From Psoroptes ovis (taxonomy: Eukaryota; Arthropoda; Arachnida; Sarcoptiformes; Psoroptidae): a stretch of DNA of 64,000 bases. Each line of letters begins with the position of its first letter. The stretch's first letter is position 1. Below the pieces are notes generated by a model that was not told the DNA's origin, ran no database searches, and was given only the letters and a program-made list of their open reading frames with translations. Below, piece by piece: positions 49,210 to 62,800 of the stretch. The translations under genes were made by a program, and so were the position numbers. The DNA is taken from contig PQWQ01000002.1 of assembly GCA_002943765.1 (NCBI GenBank), forward strand, positions 1,798,001 through 1,862,000. The letters run 5' to 3'.

Positions 49210-52200
49210 TTATTTATTTGTAGCTGTAATCGTAGCTGTTGTTGTATAATTATTAATAAAATCTTTATATGCTTTATAGCTACTGATTATTGGTGGTGAT
49301 TTACCAGTTATGATTGGTGATTGATTATTATTTTTGATACCATTATTAGTGATATTAGTTGATGATTTGTGAAATGGTCTCGGCATCATTAAACTTGTTG
49401 ATGATAAATTATTGAAAGGTTTCTTATTCAAATCGATAGATGGTGATGGTGATGGTGATGGCGATGATGATGATGATGATGGTGATGGCGCATTTTCATT
49501 ATGATTATTCATTTCTACTTTACTTTCATCATTTTGATCGTTAATCATTTTGCAATTATCACTGGTTTTTGGAGAAATATTTTCATTGTTTTCAATTTCT
49601 TTTGTTGTTTTTGTTGTGTTGATATCACCATTGATCACCGATTGTTTTTCAATAAGTTTTTCATTTGTTTTTCCATCTTCATCATTGATTACAGCGACAC
49701 CAGCATTGCCAATCGATGAATCTACAGTTGAATTATTTTTATTTTCATCTGATTTCACCGATTCTATAGCAACAGATTTAAGTGGATTTATTTGATTTGT
49801 TTGTGATGAAATTTTCGGTGATGTACATCGAAGTTTTGCACGTGTTTTCTCCAATAATCGATCACAATCATTCATCTGATCATCATTGCCACCATCTTCA
49901 TCATTGTCATCGCCATTATGGGTAAGTAGATTATTATTATTATGATCTTGTTTTTGCTGCTTTTGTTTATAAATTGGTTTTGATGTTATTGATTTATTTA
50001 CATTACTTGTACCATCATTACTATTAGCGCAAAGAAAACATTTATCAACACCACAAATTACTGATCTATCAAGTTGTGCATGCAATTGATCGATTTGTTC
50101 GATCAATGTTGATGATTTTGATGATTCTTTCATCGATTCATTTTCAATCATTTGTTTTAATTTTTTCAAACATTTTTCATAATGACGATATTGATTCAAC
50201 TTGTGTGGTAATCGTAATGTTTTCAATTCAATCGAAAGCGAGTCGATTTGTTTTTCTATTTCAGTCGCGATTGATGTTGATGATTCCATTGTTTTTATGG
50301 ACTTTGAAATATTGAAAACTAGAAAATTTAAACAATAATGAAAATTTTTGCAGAAAAAATAACAAGTGAGAATGAAATTTTTATAAATTTTAATTTGCAA
50401 ATGTCAAATCAAGGTAATTTTGTGTTTGATGATGAAAGTATCATTGATTAATAAATTAAAAACAGCAGAAACAAAACTTAAGTTGATTTCCAGTATGACT
50501 CTACTGCATAGTTGATAATAAAATTTGATAAAATTTCAATTATATTTTCTTAACAAAGACAAACACACAACAAAATAAATTGAATAACTAACAAAAATCA
50601 AAAACCTGCTGTTGTTGTTTATCAGAATGTGGTATCATCATCATTCAGCATTGAACATTGACATTTATTTTAAACATTTATTATTATTATGATTATTATC
50701 ATTGCATATTAAATCAATTTTATTTGAAAAATGAATGGTTTTCTTTCATATTTTGTTGATTGTTCGTTGGTTGGATGGTTGTTGTTTAAAATGAATGATT
50801 GATTATTTTTTTTCAGAAAAATTTTCATGTAAAAACAAAGAAATTCTTCTTCCTTTTTTTTGTTTTGTTTCAATTCATCAGAAAATAATCAATCTTTCAG
50901 TCGAATCTTTCATATATTTTTATGACATTGACACAATTATTATGGCGTTTATTTGGTTTGAAATGAATAATTCGAAGAAAAAACGAAGAAGAAATCATCG
51001 ATTTCTTGTGAACACACAATTAACTGCTCAATAACTGCTTAATATCGATGAAAATTTTTCAATATTAAACGATTTTAGATTTAGCTGGAAAGAAACTAAA
51101 ACTTAATTTTGAAAAGATTATGTCGAAAATTTCTTTCTTGTTGTTGTCGTTGTCAGTCAATATTGTTTTCGATGCGAATTAACAATTTGGGATTAATAAT
51201 AAAAAAAATCGAAAAAAATCATAAAATTAAAAAATGTTTTTGATGCTTTTATGATCATGTTTTTGATGATAAAAGATGCGTTTATTACAAGTATGGATAG
51301 CGTTATTTGATTTTAACTCAACATTAACATTTTATATTTTAAATTTTAGATAGATTTTCATCAATACAACTTTTTATATTGTCTGTCTATGAGATAATGT
51401 GCAATTCATATTATATAATACCTGACACACATTTTCATTTATTCATTTATATGAATGTGAAAAAGAAAATCATTTACACACACACACACAACAGTCTTCC
51501 TTGATCATTTTCATGTCGATTTTTTTTTTGTATTTTTCATTAAAATTTCTAATAATTTTGTTCATTGTTGTTGTTGTTGTTGCTTAAGCAAAAATAAATG
51601 AAAAAAAAACTTTCTCAGTGTATCAATCAACACCATAATAGTTTTGTAATCGTTGTTATCGTTTTTTTAATGTAATTTATTTCTCGATCTCTCTCACTCT
51701 CTCTTTCCATCTATTTCTTTTGAATATTTTCCATTGCATTTTTTTGGTAAAATTTTTTTCTTTCCTACTTCATTTATGTGTGTCCATTATTATTATTCAA
51801 TATATTTATCTAGTTAATCATTCATTTTATTCATGAAAAAAGTGAAATGAAATAATCGAATTTTTTCGATCATATTTTGTATTTTCAATGGTTCAGTATT
51901 TATTCGTAATCATTGAACATTTTTCTTTGTATTACATGCGGTTCGTTTTTTTCCTGGAACCTGGAAATGATGACGAAAATTTAAAGTGAAATTTTCATTA
52001 GAAAAAACTGCAAGTAAAAACCACAAAAAAAAACTAAACAAAACTCTCAAACTTGAATTTTATTCATTTTGATATGAATAATTTTTGAAAATTTGATGCA
52101 AAAGAAATTAAATAAAAACCGGTAACAAGCCATTGATGTGGTTGAAATGAATGAAATTAAAGAAAAAATATGAAATTAAAAACCCCAAAGTAAGATGAAA

Positions 52201-53820
52201 TTTTCATTTCATTTTTCCTCAAATTATTCAAGTTTCTACACCACCACATGATTAGTGGAAAATTAATGATTTTTACTTTTTGGCAAGATGCATTTAAGTC
52301 TTAATTTTTCTTTGCTCGAAACATTACTTTTCACATCTCAGTTTCCACATGTTTTACTGCTGATCAAATAAGCTTCATTTTCTCACATTTTCCAACATCA
52401 TCATCATCATTGACAACATTTCACCTTGTTGATTTTCATTTTTTTCTCAAAGAAAATATTAAATATTTTTCATTAAAAAATTTTTATTATATTTACCATT
52501 TTTTCCGTCATATTTTGATCATATTTCTTTCATTCATTCATTTCATCATTTATTCATTCATACATAATCATTGTCATATGATTACCTAAAAAAATATATT
52601 TGATTAAATGTATTTTTTGCCACTAAATATGATGATAATGATGATGTTATATGACGTAAATGATGAAAGTTTTCATAATGATAAAAGTAAAAATGATAAA
52701 ATCATTTTCATCTATTTTGCCTCTCTTAACAATCTATATATTACACAATGTTGATAATTTTTATGGTCAAATTGAAGATCTAGATAAAAGTTTCATTCAA
52801 AGTTGATGAACAGAAAATATAATTGTCATTTAATCAATCACTTATTTGTGGAGAAAAAATGATCGAAAGTATTTATCGTGTCCATTCGCTGAATTGAAAA
52901 TTGAACCAATATTATTTTCTTTAAAAATAATATGATTGAAAGAATTATCATATCATGCGTTTTCTGTCGTGAAAATTATTTACATTTTTTCGTCATAACT
53001 TTTTCATATTTTATCATATCGTTTATAAGAAAAAAAAAAGTTGAAAACTTGTTCTCATTTCTAAAAATTACTAAATATGGAAAGTTGTTGACGTTTTACG
53101 ATTGATGTCTTTTTTTTTTAATTTTTAAGATGTGAAACGTAAAAGTGTCCACACAGACATATGCACACACGCACTTAGAAATAATTTTGCAAGTAATTTT
53201 GATGCAAAAAAAAACTTGAAATTGCTTTGATAGATTCACGAATGAATGAAGAAAATTTTAAACATTCTCTCGATTCAAAATGAATATGTGTTTCTGTGTG
53301 TGCTTGCGAGCGTATGTATGGAAAAGTAGATAAAAACACGAATGAATAAATGGAAACGAATTTTTTCCAAACAAATTGATTCCAAAAAATAATTCAAACA
53401 TGAAATTATTGTGAATAACTTGAATGCATTTTGTAGTAAAAAGAAAAATTGCGGACATTTCTCCATTAATCGATCAATCGAAGCAGTCAATCAATCAATC
53501 AATCAGATCAAATCAATGAAAGAAAAATTATTATTATCATTATTATAATATCAATGATAAAAATCAAATCAACTTGCATTATTGTTATCATCATCATCAT
53601 CATCATTTATGATTATTTGATGAACAAATGTAATTTTGATTGTTCAAAAGAAGAGGAAAATATTTTTACTTTATCGATTATTTAAGATTTTTAGATTGCT
53701 TTTTTCTTTTTTACATTGAAAATGAATTTCCATTTCTTTTTTGTTCATTTATATTTATTCATTCATACAAATGCAAGTATTATACAGACATATTTACTTA
53801 CTTGAACATTTAAATTGCAT
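49210..53820 (-). CDS. Unknown Asn/Ser-rich coiled-coil protein, two coding exons
   Basis: The large exon (49210-50318) contains most of the protein. If only this exon is used the start is the ATG at 50289 (MESSTSIATEIEKQ, 359 residues). A small upstream exon at 53802-53883 has excellent splice signals and joins in frame, moving the start to an ATG at 53820 (MQFKCS; 375 residues). The N-terminal third is helical with heptad character (IEKQIDSLSIELKTLRLPHK, YEKCLKKLKQMIENE). A CGVDKCFLCAN cysteine cluster follows, then long acidic and Asn/Ser/Pro-rich disordered sequence, and a conserved-looking end SSYKAYKDFINNYTT. I do not recognise the family. The C-terminal motif resembles one in the protein encoded at 46451-47035. 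Confidence 0.62.
50319..53801. other. Putative 3.5-kb intron of the 49210 gene
   Basis: AT-rich, with CA, GTT and CATT repeats. No coding frame or RNA gene is seen. It runs from the acceptor CTAG at 50319-50320 (complement) to the donor at 53796-53801 (complement). Confidence 0.55.
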
Positions 53821-53883
53821 TAAACAAGTGATTGATGCTTGTTGTTGTTGTTGTTGCTCATCGATTAGTGTCCAAAAAGACAA
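53802..53883 (-). other. Small upstream exon with in-frame CAA repeat
   Basis: On the minus strand an acceptor with a long T tract (CTTTTTTTCAG) and a perfect donor (GTAAGT) enclose 82 bases. Only one of three frames is open; it contains LSFWTLIDE, six Gln, ASITCLMQFKCS, and leaves one base that completes a codon in the frame of the 49210 gene. It may be leader up to the ATG at 53820, or coding throughout if further exons exist. Confidence 0.6.
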
Positions 53884-56800
53884 CTGAAAAAAAGAAAACA
53901 ATAAAAGATTTTATCTTTGTTGTTGCTGTTCGATGTGGTGGAGGGCCAGATGGACAATTTCGTTGTAAAATTCATTGATTTTTTTACTTTTTCGATTCGT
54001 TCTTAGATTTTGTTGAACAAATACTCAAAGACATCAATGGAAAAATCTATTTTCCAAAAAAAAATGATAAAATGATTGTTACATCTGTGTATTATTTATT
54101 CGTTTGTTTGTTCATATTTTTATTTTGTACCATTTGACAAACAAATTGATATGAAAATATTTTGGAACTTTATAACAAAAGAATTCGAACTTTGATTATC
54201 AAAACTTTTTATTTTTGATTTTGTTTTTTTTTTTGAATGAAAAATAATAGAAAAAAACTTGACCATTGATCATAACCAGAAAACAAACAAACAAACAAAA
54301 AAAGCGAACAATCAATAGATAAACAAAATATATCATAAAACAATAAATATGTGTATTAAAAGAAACGAAAAAAAAACGATAATTTCGCAATTTTGTTTTT
54401 ATTGTTTTAAAAAACAACAAAAAAAATATATTTTTGTATCATTGAAAAGTCATATTGGACAAATAGTGATTATTATGGGGGAAATAAATCCATTTCTACA
54501 ATCCATTATTCTCGATTCTTTTTTCTAAATGCTACTACTGTACTGAAAAAGCAGTTGTTTACCCAAGAGAGATAAAAATGGAACAAAATCTCTATATTCT
54601 ATTGCATTTATATCAGACAATCATATACCACATTTTTTTATATATGTTTGGTAAACAATATTTATAATTTCGGAATTTTCGACCACATATATAAAGAGGA
54701 TTTTGCTCCGTTTTATCATTTTTAAACATTTTATATGACATTTATTTCAATAAATTACACACTAACCTAGTTTATGGTTTGGTTATAAGCATGTGTTTGC
54801 ATATCAAATAATATTTGCTTATATATTTTTTTTGCTTGTAATTTTCATAAAATGAATAAATAGATCAATATTGTTTGTTTTTTATTTGAACACATTGAAT
54901 AAATGTGCATGCATTGATAATCAATTTTCTTTTTCAATTATGGTGCATTTTATTTTCTCTCGGTATGAAATATGCAAAAATATTCATTCAATTATCCTTG
55001 GGTAAAATTTGGTTACCTTGACACTTTTTAACACTCATAATCGTTATCATTATCGATAATGATCAAGTTTTTAATCAACGATAATAAACATTAATATCAG
55101 ATTTTTGTTAATTAAAATATTATTATAATTTCTGTTCAAGCATAAAGATTTACTGATAATATATGATATTGTGATTTTTTTTTCGATTAATTTAATGATT
55201 TTCTTCTCTTGAAAATCATATTCAATCAATTGACTTTAATTTTTTTAGTAATTAAACTAATCGATTCGGTAGATAAAACTCATAAAATCGACTGATGATG
55301 GATGAAAATTTCAATCATTCGAAATGAATGAAAAACATTACATTTTTTGGTCATAAATTTTATAATTTATTGATGAAAATGTGAAGAATTTACTTACTCA
55401 TTTTTCATTGTTTAAATGTCATATTCACCATTATAATATCTCATAAATGATGAATGTTTGCGTGTCAATAAAAATGAATACCATTAATTCCAATTTTACT
55501 TGAAAATTCTTATGCAAAAAAAAATTATCGAAATCATAAAAATTACTGAAACTAAATCATTGATTATTTACTTTTTATCTTGTTTTTTTTGCCTTGTTTC
55601 CTTCGTCGAATGTCAAGGAATTTTTTTCCTTCCTAATTCTGACATGAAATTCTTAAACTTGTCAATGTATTTTTTCTCCGTTATTCTTTCGTCAAATATT
55701 TTCATACATTTAATATATTTCATAATTCTTATAACAATATTATTTCTATTATTGTTATTGAAATTATCATCATTGTTAGATATTAAAATCATCGAAAAAA
55801 ATTGAATATTTACATTTCAGAACCAAAATATAATTCGAAAGAAATGTTAATCAAAGATGATTGAATATTCCATCATTTTTATTTTTATTTTCATTTTAAT
55901 TCGCAATTTTCTAGCGAAAAAGTATTGTGATAAGAAACCAAACCAGAGTATTTGAACTTTTTTCTTTTTATTTTTGCATATTTTTTCTTCCTTTATCTAT
56001 TCATCGATCATACACACACATAAACATACACGCAAACAATTGGGCTTTGAAATAGCAGATATTCAAATGAAAATACATTTTTTTCATGAATTTTCCAGGA
56101 CATTTTTTCCTTTGTTTGGTTCTTTTTTATCTAAAAAAATTTCTTCTCACAGAAATTTCCTCTCTATCTCTCATTCAATTCATATTTGCTTTATTTTTTT
56201 TTAACTATTTTTTTCTTTTTTTTTGTATCAATCATTCATGTATCATGTGATTCATGTATTGCATAGCCACAAACATGAATCATATTTTTTGACATCTAAT
56301 TTTGAATTATTTCAAATTAATTTTTGATTAAAATTCAATTGAAAAGTAGTGAGAAAAAAATGATCGATCGACTTGTTATCATTGGCATTATTGTCACTAT
56401 TATAGTTTTCGATAATGGATGGTCGCATTTTAATTCAAATAAAAAAATTGTAACAAAAAAAAAACTTTCCTAGTAATTCAATTTATTTAATTCGCAAACA
56501 ACATATTAAAATTTAAATTTCAAAACAATTTCATTTTATTTTCAAATTTTAAATTTTCATTAAATTCTCTTTTCGCTTCTCAAACCCATTCTAACTAACC
56601 ATTATTAAATGATATAATATTGCCTATTTTCATTTGTTTTTTGCTATTCTTGTTATTGTTATCATCATTATTATTTTTTATTATAATCATTGTATTATTA
56701 ATTGTTGTTTCTGTTGTTTGCATTGTTTTCTATGGAAATTTCCAAGGAAAGAAAACAAAAACAATATTGACAACAACAACAACACAAATTGTTTCAAAAT

Positions 56801-59800
56801 AGCCTGAAACCATATAATATAAACAGATAAAAAAAAAGTTATATTTGCTTTTCTCATATATGATAATAATGAATAAATGATGATGATAACAAATCATTTG
56901 AATTTTTGTCATAAGATAATTAAATTGATTGTATATTTCCAAAACGAAATTAAAAAAAATTGAATTTTCCATAGAATTATTTCTATTTCATTAAAAACAA
57001 AATATGAATATTCAATTATGGATTTGAAAATTAAAAATTTATACTAATTGCATATTCATGATTTACTTGAAAAAATTGAATTTAAAATTCTATCGATTTT
57101 ACAATTAAAATTTGAATATTTTGTTTGGAAAATGAATTCAAAATTCCATCATAATTTAATTGATGTAAAATTATATTATTTTTGAAATTTATTTTGCATA
57201 AAAAAAATTAAAATTTCGAGACTTTTTAAAAATTCAAAAGATTCATTCTGATATTTTGTTAATGAAAATATATTCAGAGTAACCCTAGCAACAAACCTTA
57301 GGGCTTTCAAAAATTTTTCTCATTGAAATTCTAGATTTTTTCCATCTTGAAATATTCATCAGAGGAAAATCGATTGAAAAATTGCTTTTCGAAAAAAAAA
57401 TTTCCAATTTTTCTCTCACTCAAGGAATTCACTATAATAATTTGGAAATTCTAAAGAAAAAAGAATATCAATTAATGATGAATAATTTCACTTGAAAATT
57501 ATCAATTTGACTCCAGAAAATAGATTTTTTTCTCGTGAATTCCATTGTGATTTGAATACAGTTTTTCAACGTATTTTTTTTCCACCAAAATTTAGCCAAA
57601 AGATCTATGAAACACTTATTCAATTTAATATTCAAATGTATCATGAATAAAATGATGATTATGATGATAACATTGAAATCACTACATTTTGCTAAGAATT
57701 ACAGTCAAAATAGAGTGGTTATCATCATCTTATCGACATACTACATTGTCATTTGCAAACATCATCGAATAAGGGTCAATTATCATCATTGATCATGATT
57801 GAAATGAATCTTGAAATTGAAAAATTTGTAATTTCAATCATTATTCAATGTTTATTGTTGCTTATCATTATTTTTTATAATTATAATTGAAAAATTGTTA
57901 TTATCATAAAACAACAAAAATAAAAAATAATGATTATATTAATTGCATTGTTTTCATTTCATTTCATTTTGTCTTTTTTTTTTTCCAATTTTTTCGGTAC
58001 TTGTTAATTGCATTCATTTCCATATTTGTTATTGTTATAAATGAACGAACGAATTAATGAATGAATGAATGAGAAAAAAAATGATAAAATTAAATACCAT
58101 CAAAGGCGTACATGTGTCTGTTGAATTGATAATTTATTATTATTTTCGGATTTTTATTTTTGTTTTTCTTCTTTGTTATTGTATAACGTACGCCTTAATC
58201 ATGTTTTTTTTTGTGTTTCGTTGTTTCATTAAAAATTATATTTGTATAAAAAAAATAATACAATATAAATTAGTTTTTTTTTTTGCTCGATTCATTCATT
58301 GTTTTTGTTTTTCATAAATTTTTTTGAACGTAAATGGAAAATAATAATGCATATTATAAATATTCAATGTTGCAAAAATTAATGTCCACATAAAGATAAC
58401 GAAAAAAATGAAATTATATTCGACACATGTAAATGTTTGATTTTTTTATCGGTCAAATGTGGCAGTGTATCGTGGAAAAAAAAAGTTTAAATGTATTCAA
58501 AAATAATCAAAATATCTATTTCGATTTTGGACACATATGTATGACATAAACAACAATGTCAAATTGTCGGAAATATTGATGAAAAAAAGGAGAGAGAAAT
58601 ATCAATAATATTGAATCAAATGAAAGCTACGATCAATTTATTTTTTGGTTTTATTTTCTTCGGAATTTTTTATTTATTTATTCCAAAGAATGTAGAAATA
58701 TTGCACGATTGCTAAGAATATTCATAAATGTCAATTATTTTCTCCGTTCTTATTCTTTGTTTGTATTGTTTTTGTTTCATTTTTTTTGTAAATTTTTCTA
58801 AATAAATAATGTGTCATTTATCAATTGGGATTGAATTGATTTTTTCCTTTTTTTCAAATCATTCTTATTGATTTCATTTTATTTTGGTCATAAATAATTA
58901 TTTATTTTTAGACAAAAATTGAAATGATTCTGAGCTTCGTTTGACTTGGTATAATCTCAAAAAGATGAATTGAACTTTTCAACTTGCTGTTTGTCGAATC
59001 AAATCGTTTTTTATTGAAAATAAGATCATGAAAAAAATAGGCCCAACAAATAAAAAATTACATCAATTATTTTATTTATTTATTTATCTCATTTGTTTTC
59101 TCTGTATTTGGTAATAATTTTATTCCATCCATCAATTCAAATAATGGATTTAAGATGAAAAAATAAATAAATAAATCAAAATGATGATAATAATTCATTT
59201 TCGATAAGAAACAAAACGGAAAAAATGATTGTGATTCTGTACAACTTTTGACGACGGTAGGCGTTTGTTGCATATATTCATGAATATTATTATTGTCATT
59301 ATCATAGCGCAATATCATTTATTACATCACTTTGTTGTTCACTTGTTTTCTCACTTTGTTCCAAAAATGATACATTAATTTTTTTTCATTTTCATTGAAT
59401 ATCATTATCATGATCATCATCTTCACCATCGTAAGATGAATTCACGCTTTTTCACATCAATAAATGAGAATCGAAATAAGATAAGAATACAAGATTTTCG
59501 AGACTTCAACTAAAAATTCGTTTACATTTCCATCTCATCATTTGTGTGTGTGTGTGTGTGTGTGTGTCATTTATTATCATCATTATTATTGTCATTTTTC
59601 GAAGCTGTTGTTGTTATTATTGTTGTTGTTGGTGATTTATTTGTTTCAAGAAAAAAAAATCAAAAATAGAACCATGAAAATTGAATTCACATGTTTCTTG
59701 CATTCATATAATGCAATAACGATCAAAAAAAAAAAAAAATTGATGCAAAAATATACTTGACGACATTTTAAAAATAATGGTAAAAATTCTTTTTAAAAAT

Positions 59801-62800
59801 ACATTTTGTTATATTTAAAAGAAAAAAAAATATTTTAAGGAAACGAAAAATGATGGAAAAAACATACAACTTTGTATCGTGATTATACATTTGAAATTGT
59901 CATGGATCAAAAATAGAGGGAAAAAAATTATTCGATGAAATATTAATGAAAAGAATTGAATGATAAATGATGAATGAAATGAAAATTTTTGATGATAAAT
60001 TGAATGAATATACATTCTCCATCAAATAATCAGATTTTAATTGAATTTTTCGTCTTAATTCTAATTTTTTGATTTAAAAATTTGCTCCCGTCTAAAATTC
60101 ATTTCAAATTTTCGGATGCTTGGTGTGTGTACAGTGTATGTACGTAAATATTTATAAATACGAATTTTCTATTTTTTAAATTTTCAAAATTTCTATTTTT
60201 ATCATTAATACTACCCCCACTATAATCATTATTTTTTGCTCAATTTTTGACATTTTTTGTTTTCATAAGAAAAAATGATGAAAATTTAAAAAAAATCGAT
60301 TCTTTGATCCAAATTTTTCATTTGGAAAAATGGGAAAATGAAAAATTTAAAATTCCATTTGTAAATGGAGATTTGCCTTAATTTTTCTTCCTATGTTTAT
60401 TCCCATTTTTTAAAGCCAATTTTTTTATGCGGAATCTATTTTCAATTTTTCTAATTTTAAATTTTTAAATTCTTTCTTTTTTTTGGATTTTTTCTTCCTA
60501 CTAAAATCATTAGAATCACGTTTTTTTTCTCTTCTATGATTTTATTATCATTTAATTCACATTCATATCTATTCTATGATTTTATTCTATCGCGATATTA
60601 TGAAAAATGTATTTCCAAAAAGCCACTATTGGTGAAAATATTCGAAAAGAAAAAAAAAATTTCTGGTATTCAAACGATTTTGACCTAAATTTTTAGATTT
60701 AATTTTTTCAATTTTCTCCTTGTGTTCGTTCATTCAATTCATCCGATTCATTCATTCAAATTTTATTCGCCAAAATAACCGAAATTTTTTCGGAATTTTT
60801 TTTCGAAAAAAAAACAAAAATATTACAAAATTTAATCCGGATGGAATAAAAATAATTAAAATGATGATAATTATTATTTTTATGTTGAATTAATTATTTT
60901 TGATGTTTGATTTTTTATCATAGTTATCAATGTATTATTATTACGATTCACATTTCCGATTTTTCTCGGATTCCATCGGAAAAATTCAAAATTTTTTTAT
61001 TTAAAATTTTGAATCTCTTCCTTTTTAATTTGATAATTTAAATTAATGTGTTTTTCATTTTTGTTTGTTTGTTGTTGTTAAATTTTATTTAAAAATTTTT
61101 AAGCGAAAAAAAAATCCAACAAATTTCGAGCGAATAAAAACTCATGTTTCACCAACTCATGAGATTTTTGTTTCGATTATATCTTGTTTCTTGTATTTTT
61201 TTTCTTTGTTTTCTTTTCCTATTAGTTTACTCGTTATTTGTCATCAATTAATTTTCATTTTTTGTTTAATAAAACATAAAGAAAAATGAAGGAAATTTCA
61301 TGTTCCATTTTTTTTAAAAATTTTCATTCTCTTTAAATTTAATTTGATAAATCACAATGATAATATGATTTTTTCTCGTTTTTTTTTTGCCGCAATAATG
61401 AACGATTATAATGATTATTATCATTATTATTATCGAAAGATTTTTGAAATTTCATGAAATGAAATAGGGAAAAATTTACAATGTAAAATATATTTGATTT
61501 AGCTTAGCCAGAATTGAAAAAATTTCAGAAAGGAAAATTATTGAAATAAAATATTTATATCTTTTCATTTTATTTCATCGAAAAAACCTTCTGATCATTG
61601 CGCATAATCTTGATCATTTTTCATTTTCATTTTCATTCATTCACGATTCCTTTTCTCTAAACGATTTTTGGTGATTTCCGAAAAACATTCATGTCCAACG
61701 ACGACGACGACGACGATAAAATAACAGAATAGAAAGAGTGTATAACCATCCAAAAACATCCATTTTATGGCGCTGAATCCAAAGAATGAATGAAAAATGT
61801 GAAAATAAAATTCCTAAAACGAATGGATAAAATACACTATGTGTATCAATATGTTTGTTGAAACTGTTGTTGTTACAGACGTGAGATCAAAATTGAATTT
61901 GAACGAATGCAAATTTTTATTCAGTGAAATGATGAAATATATTCTCAATTTTTTTGAAACAAAAATAACAGAATTTACGGTTCAATCAATAGATATGCCA
62001 ATCAAATGTTGATCAAATCAAATCGACATCAACAAATGTGCTTTGATGATACATGAATATCTTCTATTCAACTTTTGCCCACCCAACAATTCAAAAATAT
62101 GAAAACATTATTGTTACATTGATTTCATTATAATCGATTTTCAAAAAAAAAAAAAAATTAAACAATTCAATTCAATCAGGTCGTTGTTTTTGTTTATGTG
62201 TGAATGCATGTGCATAAGTGTGTGTAATGAGCACGCAAAAACAAAATAATTAATTTAATTGATTTTTTTTCTGTTCATTTATATTTAATTGTTTACTTAT
62301 TTTGTCGATTTATCGTCATTTCAAATTCAATTGCATCTATTCATCTATCTGTCTGTATCTTCTATTCGTGATGGTAATTTCCATGTACATTTATTTTGTA
62401 CACAAATGTTTGTGTGTATGTTTGTGCAATTTATATAAATGTTTTGTACATTTCGCGATGTGAAAGGAATAAAACGAAAAAAATTATATAAATAAATAAA
62501 AATCAATTTCCAATGAATTCGTTTTTACTTTCATCTCGTTTTTCCTGAAATTTTTGTTTTGTTTTTTGTTTTTCTGCAGCAAAAAGCTATGCAAAAATGA
62601 AAATTTGAAGAATATATGAGAAAATAAATATACAATTCATCATCAAAATCATCGAAAATGAACAAACATCAACACTAACAATCAACAATGCTTTTGAAAC
62701 GATAAAAGATTATATTTTCGAAATAGATTCTTGTGAATTTTTCTTCCAAATTCATATTTCAATTTTAACGTCAAAGTGGATTTAAATTTTTGAATATTTT

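Noticed and set aside
52720..52806. Plus-strand frame NVDNFYGQIEDLDKSFIQS before a stop
   Set aside because: It looks protein-like but has no acceptor AG nearby and no start codon in frame; probably chance within an intron.
53925..53985. GC-richer plus-strand frame reading CGGGPDGQFRCKIH
   Set aside because: It is short, lacks an acceptor, and overlaps the C-rich region just upstream of the minus-strand acceptor at 53884.
57275..57310. CCCTAG...CTTAGGG pair resembling telomere-like units
   Set aside because: Only single imperfect units, not tandem; no telomeric array.
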